NCBI GenBank assembly: GCA_012728075.1
Contig: JAAYFV010000041.1
Span: 1-32,047 of the forward strand
Direction of reading: 5' to 3'
Origin: Tissierellia bacterium
GTDB lineage: Bacteria > Bacillota > Clostridia > Tissierellales > Tepidimicrobiaceae
DNA: 32,047 bases
Of this stretch, positions 1 through 8,754 are shown one piece after another. How positions within the stretch are numbered: the stretch's first letter is position 1; every line of letters begins with the position of its first letter. The position numbers were made by a program, and so were the translations under genes. Under the pieces are notes generated by a model. That model was not told the DNA's origin, did no database searches, and was given only the letters and a program-made list of their open reading frames with translations.

Positions 1-14
1 GAGAATAATTATCA
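1..14. promoter_or_regulatory. Fur-box-like sequence GAGAATAATTATCA at the window edge, upstream of the nqr operon
   Basis: 13 of 14 visible positions match the 7-1-7 Fur consensus (T)GATAATNATTATCA; the first base lies outside the window. AT-rich background weakens it. Confidence 0.3.
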
Positions 15-132
15 TTTATAAAATACATATATAAATTCATTATATATGTTAATTTTTCAATAAATAGGGAATATATGAATATAGATGGAGGCTTCTAAAT
101 TATTTGAAAACAAATGATGGAGGTGGTTTGTT

Positions 133-1110
133 TTGTCTAAATTTATGAAGAAGTATTTTATACCTCAAAAGATGATGAGGACGGTAATTATTGCTTTGAT
201 TCCTTTAATAATAGCTTCTATTTATTTTTTTGGCTGGCGATCCTTGGTATTACTTTTATGGGTGACTTTGTTTGGAGTAGGCACTGAATATATATTTGAA
301 AAACAATATGATAGAAAGGTTTCTGAGGCCATATTTGTCACCTGCATATTATATGTATTGACTTTGCCAGCTAGGACTCCAATATGGATAGCAGTTGTGG
401 GAATCATATTTGGAGTACTATTTGGAAAGGAGGTATTTGGAGGATTTGGGAAAAATATATTTAATCCTGCACTAGTAGCTAGAGCTTTTGTATATGTATC
501 TTTTCCAGAACCTTTGACTATCCAGTGGTCTAAAGTAGCAACAGGATTTCCAGGAGGATTTGCTACATATATTACTGAAAACATAGATACTATATCTCAA
601 GCTACTCCAATGCTTATGTTCCGTGATACAGGGCAGATGGAACCTTTACGTAATTTATTAATAGGAAATGTATCTGGCTCTTTAGGGGAGACTAGTGCTA
701 TATTAATAATACTTGCTGCTATATATTTAATATATAAAAAAGTAGCAGCATGGGAGACCATGGCTGGGGTATTAATAGGTTTTACTGGATTGAGTAGTAT
801 ACTATACTTAGTAGGGAATCCTCAAATTCCCAATCCTTTATTTGGGATACTATCTGGTGGATTCTTATTTGGAATGGTGTTTATGGCTACGGATCCTATA
901 TCTTCTCCAAAGACCAAAGAAGGTAAATGGATATATGGAATATTAATTGGGATAATCACAGTGATAATTAGAGGATATGCCCTTTTTGCTGGTGGGATGA
1001 TGTTTGCTATACTCATTGGTAATACTTTTGCTCCTATTATAGATGAAGGGGTAAGATATGGGAAAAAGAGAAAGAAGGAATCTAAAGAGAAGGGAGGGAG
1101 TGTAGCATGA
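133..1110 (+). CDS. nqrB: Na+-translocating NADH:quinone reductase subunit B / RnfD-family membrane protein
   Basis: Polytopic protein with NqrB/RnfD signatures (FGKNIFNPALVARAF, SQATPM); TTG start preceded by GGAGGTGG; first gene of a BCDEF-ordered operon. Confidence 0.85.
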   Translation: MSKFMKKYFIPQKMMRTVIIALIPLIIASIYFFGWRSLVLLLWVTLFGVGTEYIFEKQYDRKVSEAIFVTCILYVLTLPARTPIWIAVVGIIFGVLFGKEVFGGFGKNIFNPALVARAFVYVSFPEPLTIQWSKVATGFPGGFATYITENIDTISQATPMLMFRDTGQMEPLRNLLIGNVSGSLGETSAILIILAAIYLIYKKVAAWETMAGVLIGFTGLSSILYLVGNPQIPNPLFGILSGGFLFGMVFMATDPISSPKTKEGKWIYGILIGIITVIIRGYALFAGGMMFAILIGNTFAPIIDEGVRYGKKRKKESKEKGGSVA

Positions 1111-1712
1111 AAAAATCCTTTGGATATCCTATTATATTTATGGTAGTAATTACAGCTTTTTTTACATCTATATTGGCTTTTTTAAACTACAAGACTATTG
1201 ATGTAATAGCCTATAATCAGGAAACGGATTTGAGGCGAACTATACTATATGTTTTTGATATAGAACCTCCTTCTGATGATCCAAAAGCTATAGAAGATAC
1301 CTTTAACCAGTATGTGGAGGAAGAGGAATTAGATGGACAAACCATATACGTAGTAAAAGAAGATGGAGAAACAAAAGCTTATGCTTTTCCCATAGGAGGT
1401 ACAGGCCTTTGGGGGACAGTGGAAGGATATGCTGCTATATCTTCTGATTATAGTAAGCTTTTAGGGTTGGATTTTATTTCTCATAGCGAAACTCCAGGAT
1501 TAGGGGGAAGAATATCTGAGGAACCTTTCAAACAACAGTTTAGGGGATTGGATTTGACTGGAGGGAAGGATGGAGAGTATATAGTATATAGACCTGCTCC
1601 TAATGGGAATGTAGATGCTATTGCTGGTGCTACCTTAACATCTGAATCGGTAAGTAGATTTCTTAATAAAGATATAGATAATTTTATAAAACTGAAAAAG
1701 GGGGAGAAATAG
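1107..1712 (+). CDS. nqrC: NqrC/RnfG FMN-binding subunit
   Basis: FMN-binding domain with AIAGATLTS flavinylation motif; 4-nt overlap with nqrB. Confidence 0.85.
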   Translation: MKKSFGYPIIFMVVITAFFTSILAFLNYKTIDVIAYNQETDLRRTILYVFDIEPPSDDPKAIEDTFNQYVEEEELDGQTIYVVKEDGETKAYAFPIGGTGLWGTVEGYAAISSDYSKLLGLDFISHSETPGLGGRISEEPFKQQFRGLDLTGGKDGEYIVYRPAPNGNVDAIAGATLTSESVSRFLNKDIDNFIKLKKGEK

Positions 1713-2327
1713 ATGGCAAATTCGAAGAAGATCATCAAAGATGGCCTTTGGGATGATAATCCCATATTTAGGCAGGTAATAGGCATATGCTCAGCCTTAG
1801 CAGTTACTAATTTGATGTTGAACTCTTTAATAATGGGATTAGGCTTGATGTTTGTTACAGCTTTTTCTGAACTCACCGTATCCTTAATAAGAAAGTTTAC
1901 CCCTAAACATATAAGGATGATGGTTCAAGTACTTATTATTTCTGTATATGTAATAATATTAGATATATTCTTAAAGGCCTATTATCCTGAAATGAGCAAA
2001 GCTTTAGGACCTTATGTAGGGCTTATAATTACCAACTGTATAATAATGGGGCGATGCGAAGCTTTTGCCCAAAACAATTCTCCATTGCCATCTTTTTTAG
2101 ATGGCTTGGCCTCTGGGGCAGGATATACTTTTGTATTACTGCTAGTAGCTTTCTTTAGGGAACTTTTAGGATTTGGAACTATATTTGGATATCCAGTATT
2201 AGGGGATAGTTGGACTAACTGGACTATAATGATTATGCCGCCAGGAGCTTTCTTCATATTGGCAATTATTATATGGGTAGCTAGAAGTCTATCTCCAGAA
2301 GAGAAGAAAGAAGGGGGGACTATATAA
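1713..2327 (+). CDS. nqrD: NqrD/RnfE membrane subunit
   Basis: NqrD/RnfE-like protein (NPIFRQVIGICSALAVTN, NCIIMGRCEAFA); operon position. Confidence 0.87.
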   Translation: MANSKKIIKDGLWDDNPIFRQVIGICSALAVTNLMLNSLIMGLGLMFVTAFSELTVSLIRKFTPKHIRMMVQVLIISVYVIILDIFLKAYYPEMSKALGPYVGLIITNCIIMGRCEAFAQNNSPLPSFLDGLASGAGYTFVLLLVAFFRELLGFGTIFGYPVLGDSWTNWTIMIMPPGAFFILAIIIWVARSLSPEEKKEGGTI

Positions 2328-2917
2328 TGATAGAACTTAATCCTTTTGTCATATTCTTTGCAGCTATATTTACAAACAATATGATACTTAGCAATTTTCT
2401 TGGGATGTGTTCTTTTATCGCTGTATCTAAGGAAATACCCACATCTTTAGGTTTAGGTCAGGCAGTTACTTTTGTATTGACTTTTACTACTATATTAAAT
2501 TATCTAATATATCATCATATTTTAGTTCCATTAGGTCTTGAGTACTTAAGATTCATAGTGTTTATAGTGAGTATTGCTGCTTTCGTTCAGTTATTGGAGA
2601 TGATAGTGGAAAGGTATTTCCCCAATCTATACTATGCTCTAGGTATATTCTTACCTTTGATTACAGTAAATTGTGCCATATTAGGAGTATCCCTATTTAT
2701 GGTAATTAGAGAATATACTTTCCTTCAGTCCCTTGGATTTGGAATAGGCTCAGGTATTGGATGGACCTTGGCTATAGTAGCTATGGCCGGTATTAGACAG
2801 AGATTAAGGGAAGATAGTATACCTAAAGGATTACAAGGTCCAGGGATAACTTTGATTATAACTGGATTGATGGCTTTAGCCTTTGTAGGTTTTTCTGGCA
2901 TAGTACAGATACAATAG
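2327..2917 (+). CDS. nqrE: NqrE/RnfA membrane subunit
   Basis: NqrE/RnfA-like protein (FTNNMILSNFLGMCSF, VNCAILGVSLF); operon position. Confidence 0.87.
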   Translation: MIELNPFVIFFAAIFTNNMILSNFLGMCSFIAVSKEIPTSLGLGQAVTFVLTFTTILNYLIYHHILVPLGLEYLRFIVFIVSIAAFVQLLEMIVERYFPNLYYALGIFLPLITVNCAILGVSLFMVIREYTFLQSLGFGIGSGIGWTLAIVAMAGIRQRLREDSIPKGLQGPGITLIITGLMALAFVGFSGIVQIQ

Positions 2918-2929
2918 GAGGGACAATAT

Positions 2930-4030
2930 ATGGAAAGCATACTTATAACAACAGCAGTGGTAACAGCTTTTAGTGGAATATTAGCCTTCCTTCTAACTTT
3001 GGCTGATAGGACTATAGGTGATTATGGTGAAGTAAAATTAATTATTAACGAAGAGAAGGAATATACAGTAGATGGTGGGGATTCTTTACTTGCTACTTTA
3101 ATAAGTCAAGAGATATTTATCCCTTCTGCCTGTGGTGGAAAAGGAACTTGTGGATATTGTAAAGTCAAAGTGATAGAGGGAGGAGGACCAATACTTCCTA
3201 CTGAACTACCTTGGCTTACAGAAGAGGAATTAGAAGACAATGTTAGGCTTTCTTGTCAGTGTAAGGTAAAAGAAGATATAAGTATAGAGATACCTGAAGA
3301 GCTATTTAACGTAAGACAATATGAAGTTACAGTGGAGTCCATAGAGGATTTGACTCCAACTATAAAGAAATTGCGATTAAGGTTTAAAGAAGGAGAGGAG
3401 ATTAATTTTAAACCAGGCCAGTATATTCAGCTTAAAGCTCCCATATACGAGGGTAATGATGAGGAGGTATATAGGGCATATTCCATAGCATCTCCACCTT
3501 CTCATAAGGACTATATAGATCTAATAATTGGTTATGTACCTGGAGGAATATGTACCACTTATGTTCATAAATATTTGAAAGAAGGGGATACTGTAGAAAT
3601 AAATGGCCCTTATGGAGATTTTTACTATAGAGATGAACATGATAACGATATGATATTAGTTGCTGTAGGGACAGGAATGGCTCCTATACTATCTATACTA
3701 TACCATATGAGGGATAATAATATAAAGAGAAGAGCCAAGTTTTACTTTGGAGCTAGGACACCAGAAGATTTATTTTTATTAGATGTTATGGAAGACTTTG
3801 AAAGAGAGTTATATGATTTTGAATTTATACCTACTTTATCAAGAGCATTAGATGAACATAATTGGTCAGGAGAAAGAGGTAGGGTAAATGTAGTGTTAGA
3901 TAAACATATAAAATCTCCAGAAGATAAGGAAGCTTATCTATGTGGAAATCCAGGGATGATAGATTCCGTAGTAAAAGTGTTAACGGAGAAAGGTATATTG
4001 GAAGAGCGAATATACTATGATAAGTTTTAA
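2930..4030 (+). CDS. nqrF: NqrF: 2Fe-2S ferredoxin plus FAD/NAD(P)H reductase subunit
   Basis: N-terminal TM helix, [2Fe-2S] motif CGGKGTCGYCKVKV...C, FAD-binding RAYSIASPP and NAD-binding GTGMAPILS. This distinguishes Nqr from Rnf. Confidence 0.92.
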   Translation: MESILITTAVVTAFSGILAFLLTLADRTIGDYGEVKLIINEEKEYTVDGGDSLLATLISQEIFIPSACGGKGTCGYCKVKVIEGGGPILPTELPWLTEEELEDNVRLSCQCKVKEDISIEIPEELFNVRQYEVTVESIEDLTPTIKKLRLRFKEGEEINFKPGQYIQLKAPIYEGNDEEVYRAYSIASPPSHKDYIDLIIGYVPGGICTTYVHKYLKEGDTVEINGPYGDFYYRDEHDNDMILVAVGTGMAPILSILYHMRDNNIKRRAKFYFGARTPEDLFLLDVMEDFERELYDFEFIPTLSRALDEHNWSGERGRVNVVLDKHIKSPEDKEAYLCGNPGMIDSVVKVLTEKGILEERIYYDKF

Positions 4031-4041
4031 TATGATGAAAA

Positions 4042-4083
4042 AAAACTACCTTTTTGGTATAATACCATGAAGGTAGTTTTTCT
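4042..4083 (+). terminator. Rho-independent terminator after nqrF
   Basis: AAAACTACCTT ttt GGTATaATACC atg AAGGTAGTTTT nested hairpin followed by T's. Confidence 0.8.
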
Positions 4084-4115
4084 CTTCCAATTAATAAAAA
4101 AGATGATATAATATA

Positions 4116-4132
4116 ATTTAGAGACTCTAAAT
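4116..4132. promoter_or_regulatory. 17-bp palindrome ATTTAGAGACTCTAAAT next to a -10-like TATAAT, upstream of the MATE gene
   Basis: Perfect inverted repeat around one central base; TATAAT at 4107-4112 or 4112-4117. Confidence 0.4.
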
Positions 4133-4148
4133 AAGTGAAGGTGATTAA

Positions 4149-5522
4149 ATGAAAATACGAAACAAAAAGGATATGATACTTAATGGGAATATGTATAAAA
4201 CATTGATTTTATTATCTATTCCTATTATGATCAACAATTTAATTCAAACCCTATATAACCTGGCAGATGGAATTTGGGTAAGTAAATTGGGTTCAGTTCA
4301 ATTTGCTGCTACATCTTTCGTCTGGCCGGTAAATTTTTTGTTTATTTCCATAGGATTTGGACTATCCATTGCTGGGACCTCTATATTATCCCAGTTATTA
4401 GGAGGAGATAAATATGAGGATGCCAATGAATATGCAGAACAAATAATAGTTCTGTCCATGATTACCTCCGTTATATTTGCAATTATTGGATATATAGTAA
4501 GTCCCTTTATAATAGGCCTTATGGGTGCAAGAGGAGATTTGGCTAAATATAGTAATATATATTTGAGGATAACTTTCTTGGACATGCCTTTTATGTTTTT
4601 ATTTTTTAATTTCAACTCCATTATGACTGCCCAGGGGAATACCTTGACTCCTACCATATTAAGTGGTATAAGTGCAGTGCTCAATGTAATATTAGACCCT
4701 ATATTCATATTCACATTTAATATGGGTATAGGAGGAGCAGCTATTGCTACCCTTTTATCAAGGGTATTCTTGGCTTTAGCTGGTGTATTGGTACTGTACC
4801 GTTCCAATACTATTATAAGACCTAGTTTTAAAAATTTTAAATTTGATAAGGCTAGAATTGAAAAGATTATTAATGTGGCCTTGCCATCATCTGTAGGCCA
4901 ATCAGGTTCAGCATTAGGCTTTATGGTACTGAATGGTTTTATAGCTTCTTATGGTACTTCCACCATGGCAGCCTATGGAATGGTAAATAGGATTACCTCT
5001 TTAGTAATGCAGCCAGCCTCTGGTATAGGGGCAGCCTTAACCTCCATAGTAGGACAGAATATAGGAGCTAATCAGATGGATAGGGTAAAGGAAGCTTTTA
5101 GAAAGGCTTTAATATTTACTGTTATACTAGGGAGTGTTGGATGTATATTTATGTTATGGAAAGATAAGGGAATAATCAATTTTTTCATGCGTTCCAAAGA
5201 TGATATGGAGGTTATAAATCAGGGAATTGAATACTTAAGATATAGTGCTCTTTTTACCCCATTAATGGGTATATTTAGTGTGCTTCAAGGATTATTCCAA
5301 GGTTCAGGCCATACTAAATACTCCATGTCCATGGAGATAGGTAGGCTTTGGTTTGTAAGGCTCCCTATGATCCTTATATTTAAGCATTTTACCGATATTG
5401 GACCCACTGGTATATGGATATCTATGAGTGTTAGTAATTTAATAGTATGCATATATGGATATTTAATATATAGGAAGGATACTTGGCAGCAAAAGGTAGT
5501 GGATATGGAAGCTAATATATAG
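4149..5522 (+). CDS. MATE family multidrug/Na+ efflux transporter
   Basis: 12-TM protein with MATE signatures (IPIMINNLIQTLYNLADGIWVS, GSGHTKYSM); RBS AAGGTG. Confidence 0.9.
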   Translation: MKIRNKKDMILNGNMYKTLILLSIPIMINNLIQTLYNLADGIWVSKLGSVQFAATSFVWPVNFLFISIGFGLSIAGTSILSQLLGGDKYEDANEYAEQIIVLSMITSVIFAIIGYIVSPFIIGLMGARGDLAKYSNIYLRITFLDMPFMFLFFNFNSIMTAQGNTLTPTILSGISAVLNVILDPIFIFTFNMGIGGAAIATLLSRVFLALAGVLVLYRSNTIIRPSFKNFKFDKARIEKIINVALPSSVGQSGSALGFMVLNGFIASYGTSTMAAYGMVNRITSLVMQPASGIGAALTSIVGQNIGANQMDRVKEAFRKALIFTVILGSVGCIFMLWKDKGIINFFMRSKDDMEVINQGIEYLRYSALFTPLMGIFSVLQGLFQGSGHTKYSMSMEIGRLWFVRLPMILIFKHFTDIGPTGIWISMSVSNLIVCIYGYLIYRKDTWQQKVVDMEANI

Positions 5523-5534
5523 ATATTTAATTTA

Positions 5535-5573
5535 AATACCCCTAATTAATATTTGTTAAATAGGGGTATTATT
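5535..5573 (+). terminator. Hairpin terminator after the MATE gene
   Basis: AATACCCCTA ... TAGGGGTATT inverted repeat. Confidence 0.55.
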
Positions 5574-5656
5574 ATATATAGATAAATTGAAGAAGCTTTT
5601 ATATACTAAATATGATAGAATTCTATATAGAATTAATTATTAAAAGAGGTGTATTT

Positions 5657-6496
5657 ATGATAGAACTAGGAGAAATACAAACTTTAGAAGTAAAAAGGTG
5701 TACTTCAGTAGGGGTGTTTTTAAATACTAAAGACAGAAGAGGAAAAGACAAAGATGTACTACTACCTAATAAAGAAGTACCAAAGGGAATTAAAGTAGGG
5801 GATGAAATAGATGTATTCATCTACAGGGATTTTAAGGATAGGATGGTTGCCACTACCAAGAAGCCAAAGATAACTTTAGGAGAGGTAGGCTTATTAAAAG
5901 TAGTGGATATAACCAAAATAGGTGCTTTTTTAGACTGGGGCTTGGAAAAGGACTTGTTCTTACCCTTTAAGGAACAAACTATGAAATTGGAAAAAGGAAG
6001 GGAATATCCAATTGCCCTATATATAGACAAAAGCAATAGACTATGTGGGACTATGAAAATACAGGATTTTTTAAAAACCAATTCTCCTTATAAGGAAAAT
6101 GATTGGGTAAAAGGAACTATATATAATATAAATGATGAGTTCGGAGCCTTTGTAGCAGTGGATAATAAATACCAAGGGCTAATACCTAAAAAGGAATTAA
6201 TAGGGGTATATACCCCAGGGGAAGTTGTAGAATTAAGGGTTACCAATGTGAAGGAAGATGGGAAACTGGATCTTAGCTTAAGGGATAAATTCTATATAGA
6301 AATAGAAGAAGATGCTGAGATTATTTTAAAAAAGGTAGAAGAAAATGGCGGAATACTATATCTAAATGACTATAGCAGCCCAAGGGAAATTCGCAAGGAA
6401 TTAAACATGAGCAAATCCGCCTTTAAAAGGGCTTTAGGAAGATTATTAAAAGAGGGAAAGATTGAGTTTATTGAAAGGGGAATAAGGTTAAAATAA
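5657..6496 (+). CDS. cvfB: CvfB family S1-domain RNA-binding protein
   Basis: S1-like repeats and C-terminal winged helix; MIELGEIQTLEVKR... start at ATG 5657 after AGAGGTG. The track start at 5612 is too long. Confidence 0.8.
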   Translation: MIELGEIQTLEVKRCTSVGVFLNTKDRRGKDKDVLLPNKEVPKGIKVGDEIDVFIYRDFKDRMVATTKKPKITLGEVGLLKVVDITKIGAFLDWGLEKDLFLPFKEQTMKLEKGREYPIALYIDKSNRLCGTMKIQDFLKTNSPYKENDWVKGTIYNINDEFGAFVAVDNKYQGLIPKKELIGVYTPGEVVELRVTNVKEDGKLDLSLRDKFYIEIEEDAEIILKKVEENGGILYLNDYSSPREIRKELNMSKSAFKRALGRLLKEGKIEFIERGIRLK

Positions 6497-6559
6497 TTGG
6501 AAAATTCTGCTCCTTAAAATAATATACTAATTATAACCAGATATTTAAGGATGGGTAGA

Positions 6560-6667
6560 ATGAAGCATGTTTCCATGGTGGATTATAACTATGGTTCTAG
6601 CCTTAGGGACAAGGTAGATGAGTGGATTTTAGGAAATGGGGATAGAGTACTAGAGATAATTGATTAG
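6560..6667 (+). other. Short ORF (35 aa, MKHVSMVDYNYGSSLRDKVDEWILGNGDRVLEIID), possibly a truncated Cse60-like small protein
   Basis: ATG-to-TAG ORF with protein-like composition; the Cse60 resemblance is from memory only. Confidence 0.25.
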
Positions 6668-6762
6668 GGCAGTTTTAATTAGATATATTGAGAATCCTAA
6701 GACTAAGACTTAAGAAAAAGATTGTTCTAAAGAAAATTGTAGATGATGTGGATTAGATAATA

Positions 6763-6795
6763 AAAGCTACATTTGAAAGGTCAAATGTAGCTTTA
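6763..6795 (+). terminator. Hairpin terminator
   Basis: AAGCTACATTTGA aagg TCAAATGTAGCTTT followed by a T-rich stretch. Confidence 0.75.
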
Positions 6796-6878
6796 TTAGT
6801 TTTTATTGTTAGTTTCTGCTGTTTTAGGGAATACAATAGATAGATTATGTTTTCATTAGTTTGGAAAGGGGGATATAA

Positions 6879-8549
6879 TTGGACTACAGCATATTGATTG
6901 GTGGAGAAGCAGGCCAAGGGATGGACACATTAACCCATATATTGGAGAAGACATTAAAAAGGTGTGGTTATTATGTTTTTTCTTATAAAGACTATATGTC
7001 TATGGTAAGAGGTGGTCACAACTTTATGCAGATAAGATTTTCCCGCTCACCTGTTTACACATATAGTTCTAAGGTGGATATAATATTAGCACTAAGCCAA
7101 GAGACTATAGATATCCATAGATGGAAATTAAAAGATAAGGGGGTAATAATTGCTGATGAAAGGTTTAATAAGGAAAAAAATACACTTTCCCTACCCCTGG
7201 GAGAAATCGCTAGAGATTTAGGAAATAAAAGAGTTATAGGTACCCTAGGATTAGGGGGAATACTTAAGTATTTTGGTCTTCCTATGGATAAGGCTAAAGA
7301 GGTTATAAAAGATGAATTTAGTGAAAGATTAATTGATATAAATATTAGAGCTTTAGAAGCTGGATATAATAGGGTAGAAAATAGATATGATCTTAATACC
7401 TATGAGGATAAAAATATAATAATCAATGGGAATCAGGGGGTAGCATTAGGGGCTATAGCTGCCGGTTGTAGATTTTATTGTGGCTATCCTATGACTCCAT
7501 CTACAAGTATATTAAGTTATATGGCAAAAAAATCTGAAGAAATTGGGATTGTAGTAGATCAGGTAGAAGATGAGGTTGCAGCATTAAATATGGCATTAGG
7601 TGCATCTTATGCAGGAGTAAGGGCTATGACAGGCTCATCTGGTGGAGGTTTTGCATTGATGGTGGAGGCATTAAGCCTTGCAGGGGTAACTGAAATTCCT
7701 GTAGTAGTTATTGATGTGCAAAGGCCTGGACCAGCGACAGGATTATCTACTAGGACAGAACAAGGAGATCTTAGATTTTTACTCCATGCTGGTCATGGAG
7801 AATTTCCAAGAATGGTTATAGCATTGAGAAATCCAGAAGATGCTTTTTACCAAACTGCTAGGGCTTTCAATCTTGCGGAAAAGTATCAAATACCTGTACT
7901 TATATTAAGTGATGAATACTTGGCAGACTATACTACCACGGTAAAACCATTAGATTTTAACAAGATTCAAATAGAAAGACATATTTCTGGCACCGAAGCT
8001 GTAACAGATGAAGAATACAAGAGGTATAAAATTACCCCTTCAGGTATTTCTCCTAGAATTATACCAGGCAAAATACCTGGGCAAGTAGTTCTAGTAGATA
8101 GCCATGAACATGATGAATGGGGGCATATATCTGAGGATGTAGACAATAGAATAAATATGGTAGAAAAGAGGATGAGAAAATTAGATAGACTAAAAGAGGA
8201 AGTAGAAGAGCCTTGGGTAATTGGAAAAGAAAGACCAGAAAATCTAATCCTATGCTGGGGCTCTACCTATGGTGCAGTAAGGGAAGTAGTCTATAGATTG
8301 GACGAGGAAGGGGTATCCATAGGCGCATTGGTATTTGGCGATATATGGCCTTTCCCTACTAAAAGACTAGTAGATATGGGAAGGAGGGCTAAGAGGATAA
8401 TAGATGTAGAACAGAACTTTACAGGGCAATTGGACACCCTAGTAAGGCAGGAATCCTCCATTAGATGTACCCACAAAATACTAAAATATGATGGTAGGCC
8501 TCTAGGGGGAGATGAGCTATATAGTAGGCTAAAGGAAGAGGTTTTATAA
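6879..8549 (+). CDS. korA: 2-oxoacid:acceptor oxidoreductase, fused gamma-alpha subunit
   Basis: Gamma domain (GGEAGQGMDTL) followed by alpha domain (GCRFYCGYPMTPSTSI, TGSSGGGFALM, RPGPATGLSTRTEQGDL). TTG start with a GGAAAGGGGGA RBS. Confidence 0.85.
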   Translation: MDYSILIGGEAGQGMDTLTHILEKTLKRCGYYVFSYKDYMSMVRGGHNFMQIRFSRSPVYTYSSKVDIILALSQETIDIHRWKLKDKGVIIADERFNKEKNTLSLPLGEIARDLGNKRVIGTLGLGGILKYFGLPMDKAKEVIKDEFSERLIDINIRALEAGYNRVENRYDLNTYEDKNIIINGNQGVALGAIAAGCRFYCGYPMTPSTSILSYMAKKSEEIGIVVDQVEDEVAALNMALGASYAGVRAMTGSSGGGFALMVEALSLAGVTEIPVVVIDVQRPGPATGLSTRTEQGDLRFLLHAGHGEFPRMVIALRNPEDAFYQTARAFNLAEKYQIPVLILSDEYLADYTTTVKPLDFNKIQIERHISGTEAVTDEEYKRYKITPSGISPRIIPGKIPGQVVLVDSHEHDEWGHISEDVDNRINMVEKRMRKLDRLKEEVEEPWVIGKERPENLILCWGSTYGAVREVVYRLDEEGVSIGALVFGDIWPFPTKRLVDMGRRAKRIIDVEQNFTGQLDTLVRQESSIRCTHKILKYDGRPLGGDELYSRLKEEVL

Positions 8550-8607
8550 AACACATGGGGATATTTTATCCATGGAAAAATGGAACATAGGGACAGTTTA
8601 AGGAATA

Positions 8608-8655
8608 AAGAAGGGATATATTAGGCATGTATAATATATCCCTTCTTGTGTTTTT
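8608..8655 (+). terminator. Rho-independent terminator after korA
   Basis: AAGAAGGGATATATTA / TAATATATCCCTTCTT stem (16 bp) then TGTGTTTTT. Confidence 0.8.
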
Positions 8656-8754
8656 AATATTATAAAAAAATATTTCGTGTATCTAAGGACTTTATTATTT
8701 AATCTATTGATGATATAATATTGTAGACTAATAAATAATTAAGGTGGGCTGTGC

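Noticed and set aside
222-584. Minus-strand ORF and similar antisense ORFs (822-1016, 1481-1876, 2012-2257, 2725-2940, 4298-4807, 5821-6081, 8291-8554, 13908-14300, 19380-19673, 19804-20127)
   Set aside because: All opposite well-supported genes; no motifs.
133-4030. Calling the operon Rnf
   Set aside because: The NqrF-type 2Fe-2S/FAD subunit and BCDEF order indicate Nqr; no RnfB or RnfC is visible.
8554-8590. Possible korB remnant after korA (MGIFYPWKNGT*)
   Set aside because: Only 11 codons, no beta-subunit motif.
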